A DNA stretch of 49,594 nucleotides from a virus, in the IMG/VR virus record IMGVR_UViG_3300036985_010036, positions 1-49,594 of that record. One strand, given 5' to 3'. Positions 23,614 through 32,171 of this stretch are shown piece after piece (the first letter of the stretch is position 1; every line of letters begins with the position of its first letter). The position numbers were made by a program, and so were the translations under genes. Below the pieces are notes generated by a model. The model did no database searches. It saw only the letters and a program-made list of their open reading frames with translations, and had not been told where the DNA came from.

Positions 23614-24972
23614 ATGTCTCTAAAAGAAATCGTAAATGTTTCAATTTCTCGGGAAACTAAATCAGTGAGCCGAGCAGGGTTTGGTACTATTCTCATTCTG
23701 GGTCCGAATGGAAATTTCACCGGACAGACTCAGGAATTTACCGCCGTAGACTCTTCTATGGCAGCAATGCTTGTTGGAGGAAGCGGTGCTCCAGAGTACA
23801 AAGCGGCACAAGCAATTTTTTCACAGAATCCCAGTGTAGTAAAAATCAAGATAGGGCAGATATTGGGTACAAGGTCTCTAACCGATAATGCCGGAACTTG
23901 GTCTGCTGGCGGTTCAATATCCTGTAAAGTTAATGGCGTGCTTGTTACCCAGAACTTCTCCACTGACAAAGCTACGACTCTTACGGCTTTTGCAGTCAAG
24001 CTCGCCGCCGCTGATGGTGTGGCAACTGCCACCTATACTGATGGTACCCATATCATTCTAATAACCCCGGATGCAGGCGTTCCTCTGGCAATCACTGAAA
24101 TAACCTTGGCAGGTACGACCGGGACTTTAGTAGCGCCGATTCTCTCAGCGACCGCGACCGCGAGCTTTACCGATTCATTGGACGCTATCGTAGAAAGTGA
24201 CGATGACTGGTACGGTCTCTGTATCGTTTCACGGACTATTGCTAATCAGGAAGATGTTGCAGAATGGACCGAGACGAAGCGTAAAATATTTGCCATTGCG
24301 TCTGCGGATGCGGATATTGTTGATACTACAGACTCGGGAGACACGACAACTATTGCCGCAATAATTAAAGCTAATGCTTATACTCGTTCTTTCGTAGTGG
24401 CACTCTCCAGTGCAGGTACAGAGTACCCGGATGCAGCGACCTTAGGTAAATTATTACCTTACGATCCCGGAACATATACGATGAAGTTCAAGACCTTAGC
24501 CGGTATCACTGTTGATTATCTCACGGCAACACAGTCAACCAATGCCAGAGATAAACATGCCAATACTTATGAAGAGGTAGGAGCAGTTAATATATTACAA
24601 GAAGGTACTGTAGGTGAAGGAGAATACCTTGATGTAATTATTTTCATTGACTGGTTGCAGGCAAGGATTACCGAAGGAGTATATCAGCCTTTGGTCAATA
24701 ACCTTAAAATCCCATATACAGAAATCGGTATGGCAGCTATTAAAGGCGAGATAGAAAAAGTTCTTAAGATCGGTGTTGCTCGGGGTGGCATATCGGATTA
24801 TGCTCAGGATTCTGACAAGAACCAAATTGGTGGTTACACCGTTACTCTTCCTGCTTTTGAGGATATTACCACAGCAGACAAAGCGGCACGCCTCCTTACC
24901 GGCGTAAAATTTACCGCTTGGTTGGCCGGAGCAATTCACGCTGTAGAGATAGCAGGCGTAGTTACCCTTTAA
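23614..24972 (+). CDS. contractile tail sheath protein (DUF3383-like)
   Basis: A 452-residue sheath subunit, which defines the phage as a myovirus type. The N-terminal VNVSISRETKSVSRAGFGTI and C-terminal KFTAWLAGAIHAVEIAGVV segments are typical of DUF3383 sheaths. Residues ~89-180 are an inserted domain (LTDNAGTWSAGG...) homologous to ones in the decoration protein and the terminator. AGGAGGG precedes the ATG. The sheath contracts around the tube to drive injection. Confidence 0.88.
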   Translation: MSLKEIVNVSISRETKSVSRAGFGTILILGPNGNFTGQTQEFTAVDSSMAAMLVGGSGAPEYKAAQAIFSQNPSVVKIKIGQILGTRSLTDNAGTWSAGGSISCKVNGVLVTQNFSTDKATTLTAFAVKLAAADGVATATYTDGTHIILITPDAGVPLAITEITLAGTTGTLVAPILSATATASFTDSLDAIVESDDDWYGLCIVSRTIANQEDVAEWTETKRKIFAIASADADIVDTTDSGDTTTIAAIIKANAYTRSFVVALSSAGTEYPDAATLGKLLPYDPGTYTMKFKTLAGITVDYLTATQSTNARDKHANTYEEVGAVNILQEGTVGEGEYLDVIIFIDWLQARITEGVYQPLVNNLKIPYTEIGMAAIKGEIEKVLKIGVARGGISDYAQDSDKNQIGGYTVTLPAFEDITTADKAARLLTGVKFTAWLAGAIHAVEIAGVVTL

Positions 24973-25029
24973 TCTGGTGAATGAATTAAACTTAATTTGA
25001 CAAACCTTTAACTTGATAACGGAGGATTT

Positions 25030-25467
25030 ATGGGAGCACCTTACACTTACGATCCAAAGAAAGTTGCGGTCATCGTCGGCGGAGTACCGATAGGTGGTTT
25101 CGCAGACGGATCGTTCATCACTGCCGAACGGTCGAACGATACCTTTTCAAAAGTTTCTGGCGCGGATGGTATCGTGAGCCGAGCAAAAAGCAATGATAAA
25201 TCTGGCTCTATCAAAATTACCCTCCAGCAAACATCCCCGAGTAATGATATACTTGCCGGAATACAGTTGCTGGATGAAATTTCTAACGCTGGAGTAATCC
25301 CAATTGTCATTCAGGATTTTTCAGGAAGGACCACCTTGGTCTCTGCATTCGCATGGATCAAAAGGCCACCGTCTGCGGAATTCTCAAAAGAAATCGGAAA
25401 CAGGGAGTGGGAATTCGATTGCGCAGACCTGGATATAAAGCATGGTGGGAATGCCGGAGTCAATTAA
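25030..25467 (+). CDS. tail tube protein (DUF3277-like)
   Basis: A 145-residue protein directly after the sheath, with CGGAGG upstream. Segments FADGSFITAERSNDTFSKV, RAKSNDKSGSIKITLQQTSP and EFDCADLDIKHGGN match the DUF3277 tube family. It should stack as hexamers to form the inner tube. Gene order sheath-tube-chaperone is standard. Confidence 0.9.
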   Translation: MGAPYTYDPKKVAVIVGGVPIGGFADGSFITAERSNDTFSKVSGADGIVSRAKSNDKSGSIKITLQQTSPSNDILAGIQLLDEISNAGVIPIVIQDFSGRTTLVSAFAWIKRPPSAEFSKEIGNREWEFDCADLDIKHGGNAGVN

Positions 25468-25508
25468 GTAAGAGCTAAAACACTAACCATAATATCTGGA
25501 GGTATTAT

Positions 25509-25988
25509 ATGGTAAAGACAGAAAAAGTAGTAATCAATGACATCGCCGTAACGGTAGTACAATTACCGGCGCGCAAAGCGTTAGTCTTAAAAACCAAGCT
25601 TATAAAATTACTTGGTCCCGCTCTTGCTCAATTATTCGTCAATGACCCTTCCAGTGCTAAGGGGTTAACGAGTCTTGACCAAGAGATTGACCCGGTAGCA
25701 ATCTCTTCTGCAATGTCAATTCTCGTCAATAATTTGGAACCCGAAGCATTCTTATCCTTGGTTCTTGAGTGCTTAGTCAGTACCAGAATAGAAGTCAATG
25801 GTACCCCTATTGAAGTGACTAGGGATACTTTTGATGTAATCTTTTCTGGCAGTCTTTCGTTTATGTACAAAGTTTTATGGTTTTCTTTAAAGGTAAATTA
25901 TTCCGATTTTTTCGATTTAGTGGGTACTGGAAACCTTCTGAAATACAAGGAAAAGATCCAGGTACCCTTAGGGCCTTCGCACGCATAA
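25509..25988 (+). CDS. tail assembly chaperone, zero-frame product
   Basis: A 159-residue protein between tube and tape measure, where tail chaperones are found. It is mostly helical, with an N-terminal beta hairpin (EKVVINDIAVTVVQLP). Its last ~37 codons overlap a second reading frame shifted by -1, with two slippery heptamers (25886-25892 and 25907-25913) inside the overlap. This is the arrangement of chaperone pairs such as lambda G/GT and P2 E/E'. The short form and a 224-residue frameshift form are both expected. Confidence 0.82.
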   Translation: MVKTEKVVINDIAVTVVQLPARKALVLKTKLIKLLGPALAQLFVNDPSSAKGLTSLDQEIDPVAISSAMSILVNNLEPEAFLSLVLECLVSTRIEVNGTPIEVTRDTFDVIFSGSLSFMYKVLWFSLKVNYSDFFDLVGTGNLLKYKEKIQVPLGPSHA

Positions 25989-26182
25989 ATAATCTTTTAA
26001 AGGAAGTGAGTCCTAATTTATCGGACGAAGGCGAGGTGTGGAAGTTGGTAACCGAGCGGATTGCAACCTTAGAAGAACTTGAAACGACCTGGAGTTTTGA
26101 CGATATGATACGAGCACATACAACCTTGGCGATTGCCGAAAAGATTGATACGATATACACAGAGGAAAGGAATAAAAAGTGA
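25877..26182 (+). CDS. tail assembly chaperone, -1 frame extension
   Basis: An open frame of 101 codons in the -1 frame relative to the chaperone gene. The ATG at 25877 has no ribosome site, so this segment is more likely made as the C-terminal part of a frameshift product: slippage at 25913 would fuse 135 zero-frame residues to 89 residues of this frame. It is charged and helical (KLVTERIATLEELETTW). Its stop overlaps the GTG start of the tape measure, consistent with coupled expression. Confidence 0.7.
   Translation: MVFFKGKLFRFFRFSGYWKPSEIQGKDPGTLRAFARINNLLKEVSPNLSDEGEVWKLVTERIATLEELETTWSFDDMIRAHTTLAIAEKIDTIYTEERNKK
25886..25913 (+). other. -1 ribosomal frameshift sites
   Basis: In the zero frame, 25886-25892 reads T TTA AAG and 25907-25913 reads T TTT TTC. 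Both fit the X XXY YYZ pattern for -1 slippage. The second resembles the T TTT TTG site of the P2-type chaperones. The -1 frame is open from 25835 to 26182, so slippage at either site gives a fusion. Confidence 0.72.
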
Positions 26183-27837
26183 CTCTTCGTGAAATCGTAA
26201 CACGCATAGGTTTTAATGTCGATACTCGTTCATTGAACATATACGATAAGGCGATAGGTCGTATCCTCGAACAAGCCAGAGAATTGCAACGGGGTTTAAC
26301 TCATGCTGCTGACGCCATAGGAGACTTAGGTAAAAAACTCTTTATTGGCGTTTCCGCACCGCTCGCTATTATCGCAACGACATCTACCTTGGCAGCGGCA
26401 AAAGTGGAAGATATGCGCAAAGAGTGGGAAGTACTTATTGGTACCGCTCCTGAGGGAAAAGCCTTTGTAGATGCGATTGCTGGTATGGAAGATGCGGTAC
26501 CCTTTGAGAGGGAAGAACTTTTACAATACGCAAAAAGTCTACGTTCCCTAGGGATAGAGCAAGAAGATGTTTTACCCTCTCTTCAAAAATTTGCGGACAT
26601 ATCTTCTGGTTCTGGTTTACCAATGGAACAAATGATAACCCGTTTTTCCATGATGAAAAATATGGCTAAGGAATTAGGATACATCATGGGGCGTGATGTT
26701 AATCAATTGGTAAGACGTGGTATTTTAGATAGAAAGCAGTTAAGAACTTTGCTCGGGGTTGAGGATATTAAGAAAATACCTAATCAGGTAAAAATGACTG
26801 AAAAAGGTGTTGAGCGTCTTATGGATACCCTTGGGCAAAAGTATATGGGAGCTGCTGCCCGGCGAAGTGATACGCTAAAAAAGGCGTATGGTAACCTTAT
26901 AGATTCTCTGTTTGATCTTCGCGCAGAATTCGGTGCTTCAATCGTTTCTACTTTTCATCTTAAAGAAATTACGCTAAAGCTAATAAATGTCCTTAATAAT
27001 TTACGGGATCGTTGGAAAAAATTATCTCCTGAAGCAAAGAAATTGATTTTTGTTTTTGGTGCAATTGCCTTTGCCATAGGACCATTGCTCTTAGCTTTAA
27101 AAGGTTTATTGGTTTTATTAATCAGTCTTCGTACTGCCATGGCTTTCTTATCTCTTGCGGGAATCGCTGGAGGGATAGGCAAGCTAATTCCTTTGCTCTT
27201 GAAAATGAGCGGGGTATTATTAACAATATCTTTGCAGATTGCCTTATGGGCTGTGGCGTTAGCCTTGGTCTTTCTTCTTGTAGAGGACATAGTAGGTTTC
27301 TTTACTGGTAAGAATAGTTTAATTATCCCTATGTATATTGAAGCATGGAAAGAATTCCTCACTTGGTACCAAGGGTGGGGAGACAAATTGTATGGTTGGT
27401 GGAAATCGGGTGCAGACACAATTACATCATACTGGCGGAAAGCATGGGAAAGCTTTTTCCAGTGGTACACCGGAAATCCTATTGTGAAATTTTTTATGGG
27501 TGTTGGTGCTAAGATGGCACAGCAAGATAGAGAAGCAGAAGCCAGGAATCCTGGGCTTGCAAAAACGCCTTATGGTTCTGTAGATCAGATACTTGGTATT
27601 GATAGGCAAGGAGTCCCTCCACCTCCCCCGGGATACTCTCCCAGCCTTAAGCAAGGAGGGCAAGGAATACAAATATCAGTTAACACTGGAGACTTGACTA
27701 TTGGCGTACCAGAAGGTACTTCAGCAGAACAGAAACGGGCGCTTTCCTCCAGTGCTTCGGAAATTATTAAAACGGCTTTCATGGATGAAGTTACAAAAAA
27801 CCTAACAAAAGACTTACAGTCTGTAACGAGGCGATAA
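26179..27837 (+). CDS. tape measure protein
   Basis: A 552-residue protein with a GTG start overlapping the chaperone frame (GTGA). The N-terminal ~250 residues are helical and match tape-measure N-domains (KVEDMRKEWEVLIGTAPEG, then FEREELLQYAKSLRSLG and GRDVNQLVRRG). Residues ~290-380 hold several hydrophobic helices (FVFGAIAFAIGPLLLALKG), a usual tape-measure feature. A Trp-rich stretch follows. At about 1.5 angstroms per residue the tail would be roughly 80 nm, short for a myovirus. Confidence 0.85.
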   Translation: MTLREIVTRIGFNVDTRSLNIYDKAIGRILEQARELQRGLTHAADAIGDLGKKLFIGVSAPLAIIATTSTLAAAKVEDMRKEWEVLIGTAPEGKAFVDAIAGMEDAVPFEREELLQYAKSLRSLGIEQEDVLPSLQKFADISSGSGLPMEQMITRFSMMKNMAKELGYIMGRDVNQLVRRGILDRKQLRTLLGVEDIKKIPNQVKMTEKGVERLMDTLGQKYMGAAARRSDTLKKAYGNLIDSLFDLRAEFGASIVSTFHLKEITLKLINVLNNLRDRWKKLSPEAKKLIFVFGAIAFAIGPLLLALKGLLVLLISLRTAMAFLSLAGIAGGIGKLIPLLLKMSGVLLTISLQIALWAVALALVFLLVEDIVGFFTGKNSLIIPMYIEAWKEFLTWYQGWGDKLYGWWKSGADTITSYWRKAWESFFQWYTGNPIVKFFMGVGAKMAQQDREAEARNPGLAKTPYGSVDQILGIDRQGVPPPPPGYSPSLKQGGQGIQISVNTGDLTIGVPEGTSAEQKRALSSSASEIIKTAFMDEVTKNLTKDLQSVTRR

Positions 27838-28488
27838 GTGGCACTAGAACTTTTATTAGGACGCAAAAAAAGAGCACCGCAATTCTCTATTGCCGGATCT
27901 TCATTATTGCTTTTAGAGCTGGATGCATCTGTCTCCGAAACGCATGAATTCTCCAATGCCGTGACACACTTTCCTATTGAGGACGGGTCGGATATTACAG
28001 ACCATATAAAACTTGACCCGGATAAAATTACGATAGAAGGTTTTGTTACCAATTCTCCTATAAAAAATTTAATACAAATGCGAGATAATCCTACGATAAG
28101 CGCCGGTGGATTAGATCGGGTAACTAGTGCTTATGAAACACTTTTGGGTATCTCTGGGAGAAATGGTTCCAATCCTCCTTTGGTAGACATCTTTACCACG
28201 TTGCGTATTTTTACTGACATGGCTTTGGTTTCACTTTCTATTCCTAGGGATGGTGCTACAGGAGAAGCATTACGTTTTTCAGCAGAATTCGTTCATGTTA
28301 GAAAAGTATCATTGGCACAGGCAACTATCTTTTATACTAGTGGTAAAAAGTATGGTGCGGGAGGTGTTGAAGATGACGCACAACCTACATCTTCCCAAGG
28401 TAAGCAGATACCAGCGGAAGCACCACCAAATAAAGATACATTGTTAAAGAATCTTAGCCAATTATTGAATAAAACTTTATTGAAGTAA
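27838..28488 (+). CDS. Dit-like baseplate protein
   Basis: A 216-residue protein with a GTG start directly after the tape measure stop. The first ~140 residues have the Dit-like N-domain pattern (LDASVSETHEFSNAVTHFP ... DKITIEGFVTNSP), found in baseplate proteins of simple contractile tails. The C-terminal ~50 residues are a low-complexity Pro/Gln/Lys tail. It likely joins tube end and baseplate hub. Confidence 0.72.
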   Translation: MALELLLGRKKRAPQFSIAGSSLLLLELDASVSETHEFSNAVTHFPIEDGSDITDHIKLDPDKITIEGFVTNSPIKNLIQMRDNPTISAGGLDRVTSAYETLLGISGRNGSNPPLVDIFTTLRIFTDMALVSLSIPRDGATGEALRFSAEFVHVRKVSLAQATIFYTSGKKYGAGGVEDDAQPTSSQGKQIPAEAPPNKDTLLKNLSQLLNKTLLK

Positions 28489-28498
28489 ACGAGGAAAT

Positions 28499-28831
28499 AT
28501 GTCTCTAATTATTCCAATGCGTGATTATGCTGATTTTACTATTGAGGTAACGTTGGAAGGGAGACCATACATTCTACGTTTTCATTGGAATACTCGCGGT
28601 GCATTCTGGGTAATGGCAATATATGATCGCGATAATGTTTTATTGGCCGATGGGTTAAAACTTGTAATTGGTTTTCCAGTCAATAAAGGTATTATCAATG
28701 AATTGTTACCACCTGGAGAATTTATTTGTATGGACTCTAATATGGCAACACAATTTGTAGAGCCAGGCCGGTATGATTTTATCAGTGGTAGAAACATCTT
28801 TTTAGGATATGTACCAAAAAATGCCCTATAA
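28499..28831 (+). CDS. baseplate plug protein (Pam3 gp18-like)
   Basis: A 110-residue beta protein with the pattern of baseplate plug proteins of small contractile phages: VTLEGRPYILRFHWNTRGAF, IYDRDNVLLADGLKLVIGFP, then a closing RNIFLGYVP strand. GAGGAAAT precedes the ATG. The gene order Dit-like, plug, hub, spike matches the simplified Pam3-type baseplate. Confidence 0.78.
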   Translation: MSLIIPMRDYADFTIEVTLEGRPYILRFHWNTRGAFWVMAIYDRDNVLLADGLKLVIGFPVNKGIINELLPPGEFICMDSNMATQFVEPGRYDFISGRNIFLGYVPKNAL

Positions 28832-29678
28832 CTTTTTTAATAGAATTGCTGTTCTCAACATCGGGGAGTCAAATACTTCCGGTTTTAGTATTTCTGGATT
28901 GCGTATTAATTTTGAAATATTGAAAACAGCTACGTCAGAAAGTAATACCTGTAAGGTAATCATAAATAATTTGTCAAAAAATACACAGAACAAAATCCGA
29001 GCGGATTCAAAATTACTTTTAGAGTTAAAGGTAGGCTATACCGAGGGATCCCCTATTGAAACGATTTTTGTTGGGGATATTGTGAATGTTAATCATTCCA
29101 ATGCTTCTCCTGAAATCGAAACTACTATTGAAATAGCCGATGGAGCACGTGCTATAAAGACCAGTTTATTTTCCGAGTCTTTTGCCAAGGGTTCTACCCT
29201 TCGTCAGGTAATAGAGAAAGCAGTTAAGAAATTTGGATTACCTGAAAAGACTCGATTATCTTTACTTGATATACCAAATGTTTCTTTCTTATCTGGATAC
29301 GCTTTTGAAGGTTATACGGCTGACCTTTTAGATCAGTTATGTCTTGATAATGGATTACAATGGAGTGTTCAGAATAACGAGTTAAAGATATACCTAAAAA
29401 ACGCCACTGATAAAAGCAAGATTGTAAAAACGATTCTTATCGGGTCTCCAAAACATGTAGTGGCAAAAGAAACAAAAAGTTCAAGTGATACCGCAAAGAA
29501 TTTTACGGGTTGGGAATTCAAAACATTATTACTTCCTCAAGCCGAACCAGGAGGCAGTATTTTGTTGAGTTCCAAAGATGTATTTCCCGAGGTTGAACTA
29601 AAGGTTGTAGAGGTCAAGCATACCGGCGATACTCATGGAGAAGACTGGACTACTTCAATTAAAGGGGAAGTGCTATGA
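28821..29678 (+). CDS. baseplate hub protein (gp27-like)
   Basis: A 285-residue protein from ATG 28821, favoured because TTAGGAT lies ten bases upstream; ATG 28809 in the same frame would add four residues. Beta-rich N-terminal domain (GLRINFEILKTATSESNTCK, then KLLLELKVGYTEGSPIETIF) and a middle domain (AFEGYTADLLDQLCLDNGLQ) match hub proteins of the gp27/late-control D type. It should form the trimeric hub carrying the spike. ATGA overlap with the spike gene. Confidence 0.78.
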   Translation: MPYNFFNRIAVLNIGESNTSGFSISGLRINFEILKTATSESNTCKVIINNLSKNTQNKIRADSKLLLELKVGYTEGSPIETIFVGDIVNVNHSNASPEIETTIEIADGARAIKTSLFSESFAKGSTLRQVIEKAVKKFGLPEKTRLSLLDIPNVSFLSGYAFEGYTADLLDQLCLDNGLQWSVQNNELKIYLKNATDKSKIVKTILIGSPKHVVAKETKSSSDTAKNFTGWEFKTLLLPQAEPGGSILLSSKDVFPEVELKVVEVKHTGDTHGEDWTTSIKGEVL

Positions 29679-30304
29679 GTGTTGCCAATGCAATAAAAGA
29701 TTTAGTAAAAGGTATGCTCGCTGGGGTACATACTTGTATGCCGGGAAAGATTGAGTCTTACGACCATACAAAACAAAAAGCGTCCGTGAAACCTTTATTA
29801 AAAAGAAAATACATCGACGGATCCGAGACTTCTTTTCCGGTAATATCAGAAGTACCGGTCATTTTCCTTCGGTCTGGAGACGCAAGTTTAACTTTCCCGG
29901 TTAGTGTCGGTGACTCAGTTCTGCTTCTTTTTAGTGAGAGAACCATGGACCAATGGTTGTCCCGCGGGGTTGAGTCCTCTTCTCTGGTTGAAAGGCAATT
30001 TAGTCTTAATGATGCAATTGCCATACCGGGATTAATCCCCTTCTCCAGTGATAGTGAATCGAGCAATAATACGGATGTAGAATTGATTTTTAAGGGTCAA
30101 AAAATTGTAATTAAACCTAATGGTAATATTGAAATAGGTAGTTCGTCTTTGCAGTCTCTAATGACTAAGGCAGCAATGGACGCCTTTAATACTCATGTGC
30201 ATGTGGTAACGATTGCTTCTTTAAATACACCAACACCATCGGCAATCCCTACGGTACCGATGACAGAAATACTTCACTGTACAGCAAAGGTTAAAGCACA
30301 ATGA
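29675..30304 (+). CDS. baseplate spike protein (Gp138 N-terminal domain)
   Basis: A 209-residue spike. Residues ~1-130 match the Gp138_N oligonucleotide-binding-like domain: PGKIESYDHTKQKASVKPLL, FPVSVGDSVLLLFSERTMDQW and SLNDAIAIPGLIPF. The C-terminal part has a short beta region (GQKIVIKPNGNIEIGS) and an HVHV pair that could bind a metal at the tip. The trimer should pierce the outer surface of the host. Confidence 0.85.
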   Translation: MSVANAIKDLVKGMLAGVHTCMPGKIESYDHTKQKASVKPLLKRKYIDGSETSFPVISEVPVIFLRSGDASLTFPVSVGDSVLLLFSERTMDQWLSRGVESSSLVERQFSLNDAIAIPGLIPFSSDSESSNNTDVELIFKGQKIVIKPNGNIEIGSSSLQSLMTKAAMDAFNTHVHVVTIASLNTPTPSAIPTVPMTEILHCTAKVKAQ

Positions 30305-30660
30305 TTGACCTATTTTTAGATACAGTTGAACACGATCTTGTCATTGCCAATTATGATTTGGTATTGGTATCAGGAATAGATCAAGTAAGACAAGCGGTAA
30401 AGATGCGCTTGCTTACCATATTCTCAGAATGGTTTCTTGATACTCGGGTTGGCATACAATACTTCGATGTAGTATGTACCAAAAATCCGAACCTTTCTTT
30501 GATAGATAGTATAATGAAGGCTACTATTATTGAGACTCCCGGGATCCAAAGCATTTTAACCTATGTATCGGAACTTGATAAAGGACTTAGAAAGTTAAAA
30601 ATAACTTTTGAAGCAAATACAATATATGGTAATATAAACCTTTCATTAGGAGTCCCATAA
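30301..30660 (+). CDS. baseplate wedge protein (gp25/W-like)
   Basis: A 119-residue protein whose pattern LVSGIDQVRQAVKMRLLTIF and SEWFLDTRVGIQYF matches gp25-like wedge or sheath-initiator proteins, which share a fold with the sheath C-terminus. It overlaps the spike (ATGA) and ends exactly where baseplate J begins (TAATG). Confidence 0.82.
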   Translation: MIDLFLDTVEHDLVIANYDLVLVSGIDQVRQAVKMRLLTIFSEWFLDTRVGIQYFDVVCTKNPNLSLIDSIMKATIIETPGIQSILTYVSELDKGLRKLKITFEANTIYGNINLSLGVP

Positions 30661-31832
30661 TGGCTTATGGAATAACACCAGCAGGGTTCACCCCCATGCG
30701 TTTGCAGGATATAAAGCTTGCCCTTGAAACAGAATTGAAGACTGTTTTCGGGGATGTTAACCTAGAGCCGACATCTGTCTTTGGGCAATTCGTCGGGGTG
30801 CTATCAAAAGTTTTTGCCGATTGGTGGGCAGGACTTGAAGATGTTTATCTCAGTCAATATCCGGCAACCGCCGCGGGAGTGTCTTTGGATAATGTAGTTA
30901 TGCTGGTAGGAATAACTAGGTTACCTGCTATAAAAACAAGAGTCACTTGCCAGACAACGGGCACTGGTGGAACCACTATACCTGCTGGTAGTCAGGTGGC
31001 AAATACTAATGGGGACATCTTCAATTCCGAGGCCGATATTATTATCCCGGGGGAAGGCGTCTTCATTGCCAATGTTAGCGGACTTATTCCAGCGATTGCA
31101 GGTACAGTGACTAATATAGTTACCCCTATTAGTGGTTGGGATACGGTGGATAATGTAGATAATGGTACTCTCGGTAGAGAACAGGAAACCGATTCGGAAT
31201 TAAGAGTAAGAAGAGAGCTTAGTCTTGCCATAATAGGTGCTGGGACTGTTGAAGCGATTCGGTCTCGTATTAGCAATGATGTTTTGGATGTTGTAGATTG
31301 TTCTGTATTTGAGAATACAACCGATGTTGTAGATGCAGACGGTAGGCCTCCTCATTCGATTGAAGTAGTTGTCTCTGGAGGAGAGAATCAAGACATAGGT
31401 GATATGTTGTGGCAAATAAAACCTGGAGGTATTCAACTGTACCAGAACCCAATAAGTGGGCAAACGGTAACGGTCTTAGATTCCAACGGGGATAATCAAT
31501 TGGTATACTTCACTCGACCAATTGTTAAGTATTGCCACTTGGAAATAACTATCGTCGTTTTCTCAACAGAAGAAAATTTCCCCTTGGATGGTGTGTCTCA
31601 AATAGAAACTAAGGTCTTAGAATATGCTGCCAATTTTGCTATGGGTGAGGACATCAATATTCAAAAATGGAATATTCCAATTTATGCCGTGCCTGGCTTG
31701 AGTGATGTAACGATCAGACATGCCGTTACCGATAATCCGGGAGACACCCCAACTTGGGTGACCACAAATATTTTTATCTCAGCAGTAAATATCACTGAAC
31801 TAGCCTTGACTAGAATTACAGTGATTGCTTAA
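30660..31832 (+). CDS. baseplate J-like protein
   Basis: A 390-residue wedge protein. Characteristic baseplate_J segments: YPATAAGVSLDNVVMLVGI, TIPAGSQVANTNGDIFNSEA, REQETDSELRVRRELSLA and GAGTVEAIRSRISNDV. The C-terminal domain includes AAVNFAMGEDINI-like and GLSDVTI segments. It should form the iris-like ring around the hub with the DUF2612 protein encoded further on. Confidence 0.9.
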   Translation: MAYGITPAGFTPMRLQDIKLALETELKTVFGDVNLEPTSVFGQFVGVLSKVFADWWAGLEDVYLSQYPATAAGVSLDNVVMLVGITRLPAIKTRVTCQTTGTGGTTIPAGSQVANTNGDIFNSEADIIIPGEGVFIANVSGLIPAIAGTVTNIVTPISGWDTVDNVDNGTLGREQETDSELRVRRELSLAIIGAGTVEAIRSRISNDVLDVVDCSVFENTTDVVDADGRPPHSIEVVVSGGENQDIGDMLWQIKPGGIQLYQNPISGQTVTVLDSNGDNQLVYFTRPIVKYCHLEITIVVFSTEENFPLDGVSQIETKVLEYAANFAMGEDINIQKWNIPIYAVPGLSDVTIRHAVTDNPGDTPTWVTTNIFISAVNITELALTRITVIA

Positions 31833-31868
31833 AATTTTTATTTCTTTAAAAATGTACTAGGAGGAATT

Positions 31869-32162
31869 ATGCTTGAACAGTTGAATCCGGTAACACAAGT
31901 AGAATTGACGGCGAACTTGCGGAGTATCGCGAACGATCTATCAAAGAGCATGAAGAGGTACAGAGAATTTCATGCTTTTTTATTGTCATTGTTAGATCAG
32001 GACATGCTTGATATGGGGTATACTCAGACCTCAGTCAACTACATCCGATCTTTTCAAACGGCTTTATTGAATATGGACGAAGCATACAATAATCAAGTCA
32101 AGACCGGGGAAAGTTCTCCGGTATATTTCATTGAAATTTTAAAGTCAATGATAACCATCTAA
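31869..32162 (+). CDS. small helical tail-region protein
   Basis: A 97-residue protein with AGGAGGAATT upstream. Almost all helical, with heptad-like stretches (NLRSIANDLSKSMKRYREFH), so it probably forms a coiled coil. It lies between baseplate J and the fibre genes, which suggests a connector or assembly factor. No family recognised. Confidence 0.7.
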   Translation: MLEQLNPVTQVELTANLRSIANDLSKSMKRYREFHAFLLSLLDQDMLDMGYTQTSVNYIRSFQTALLNMDEAYNNQVKTGESSPVYFIEILKSMITI

Positions 32163-32171
32163 GGAGTAAGT

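Noticed and set aside
26955-27470. 171-codon minus-strand open frame
   Set aside because: Lies wholly inside the tape measure gene and has no start signal.
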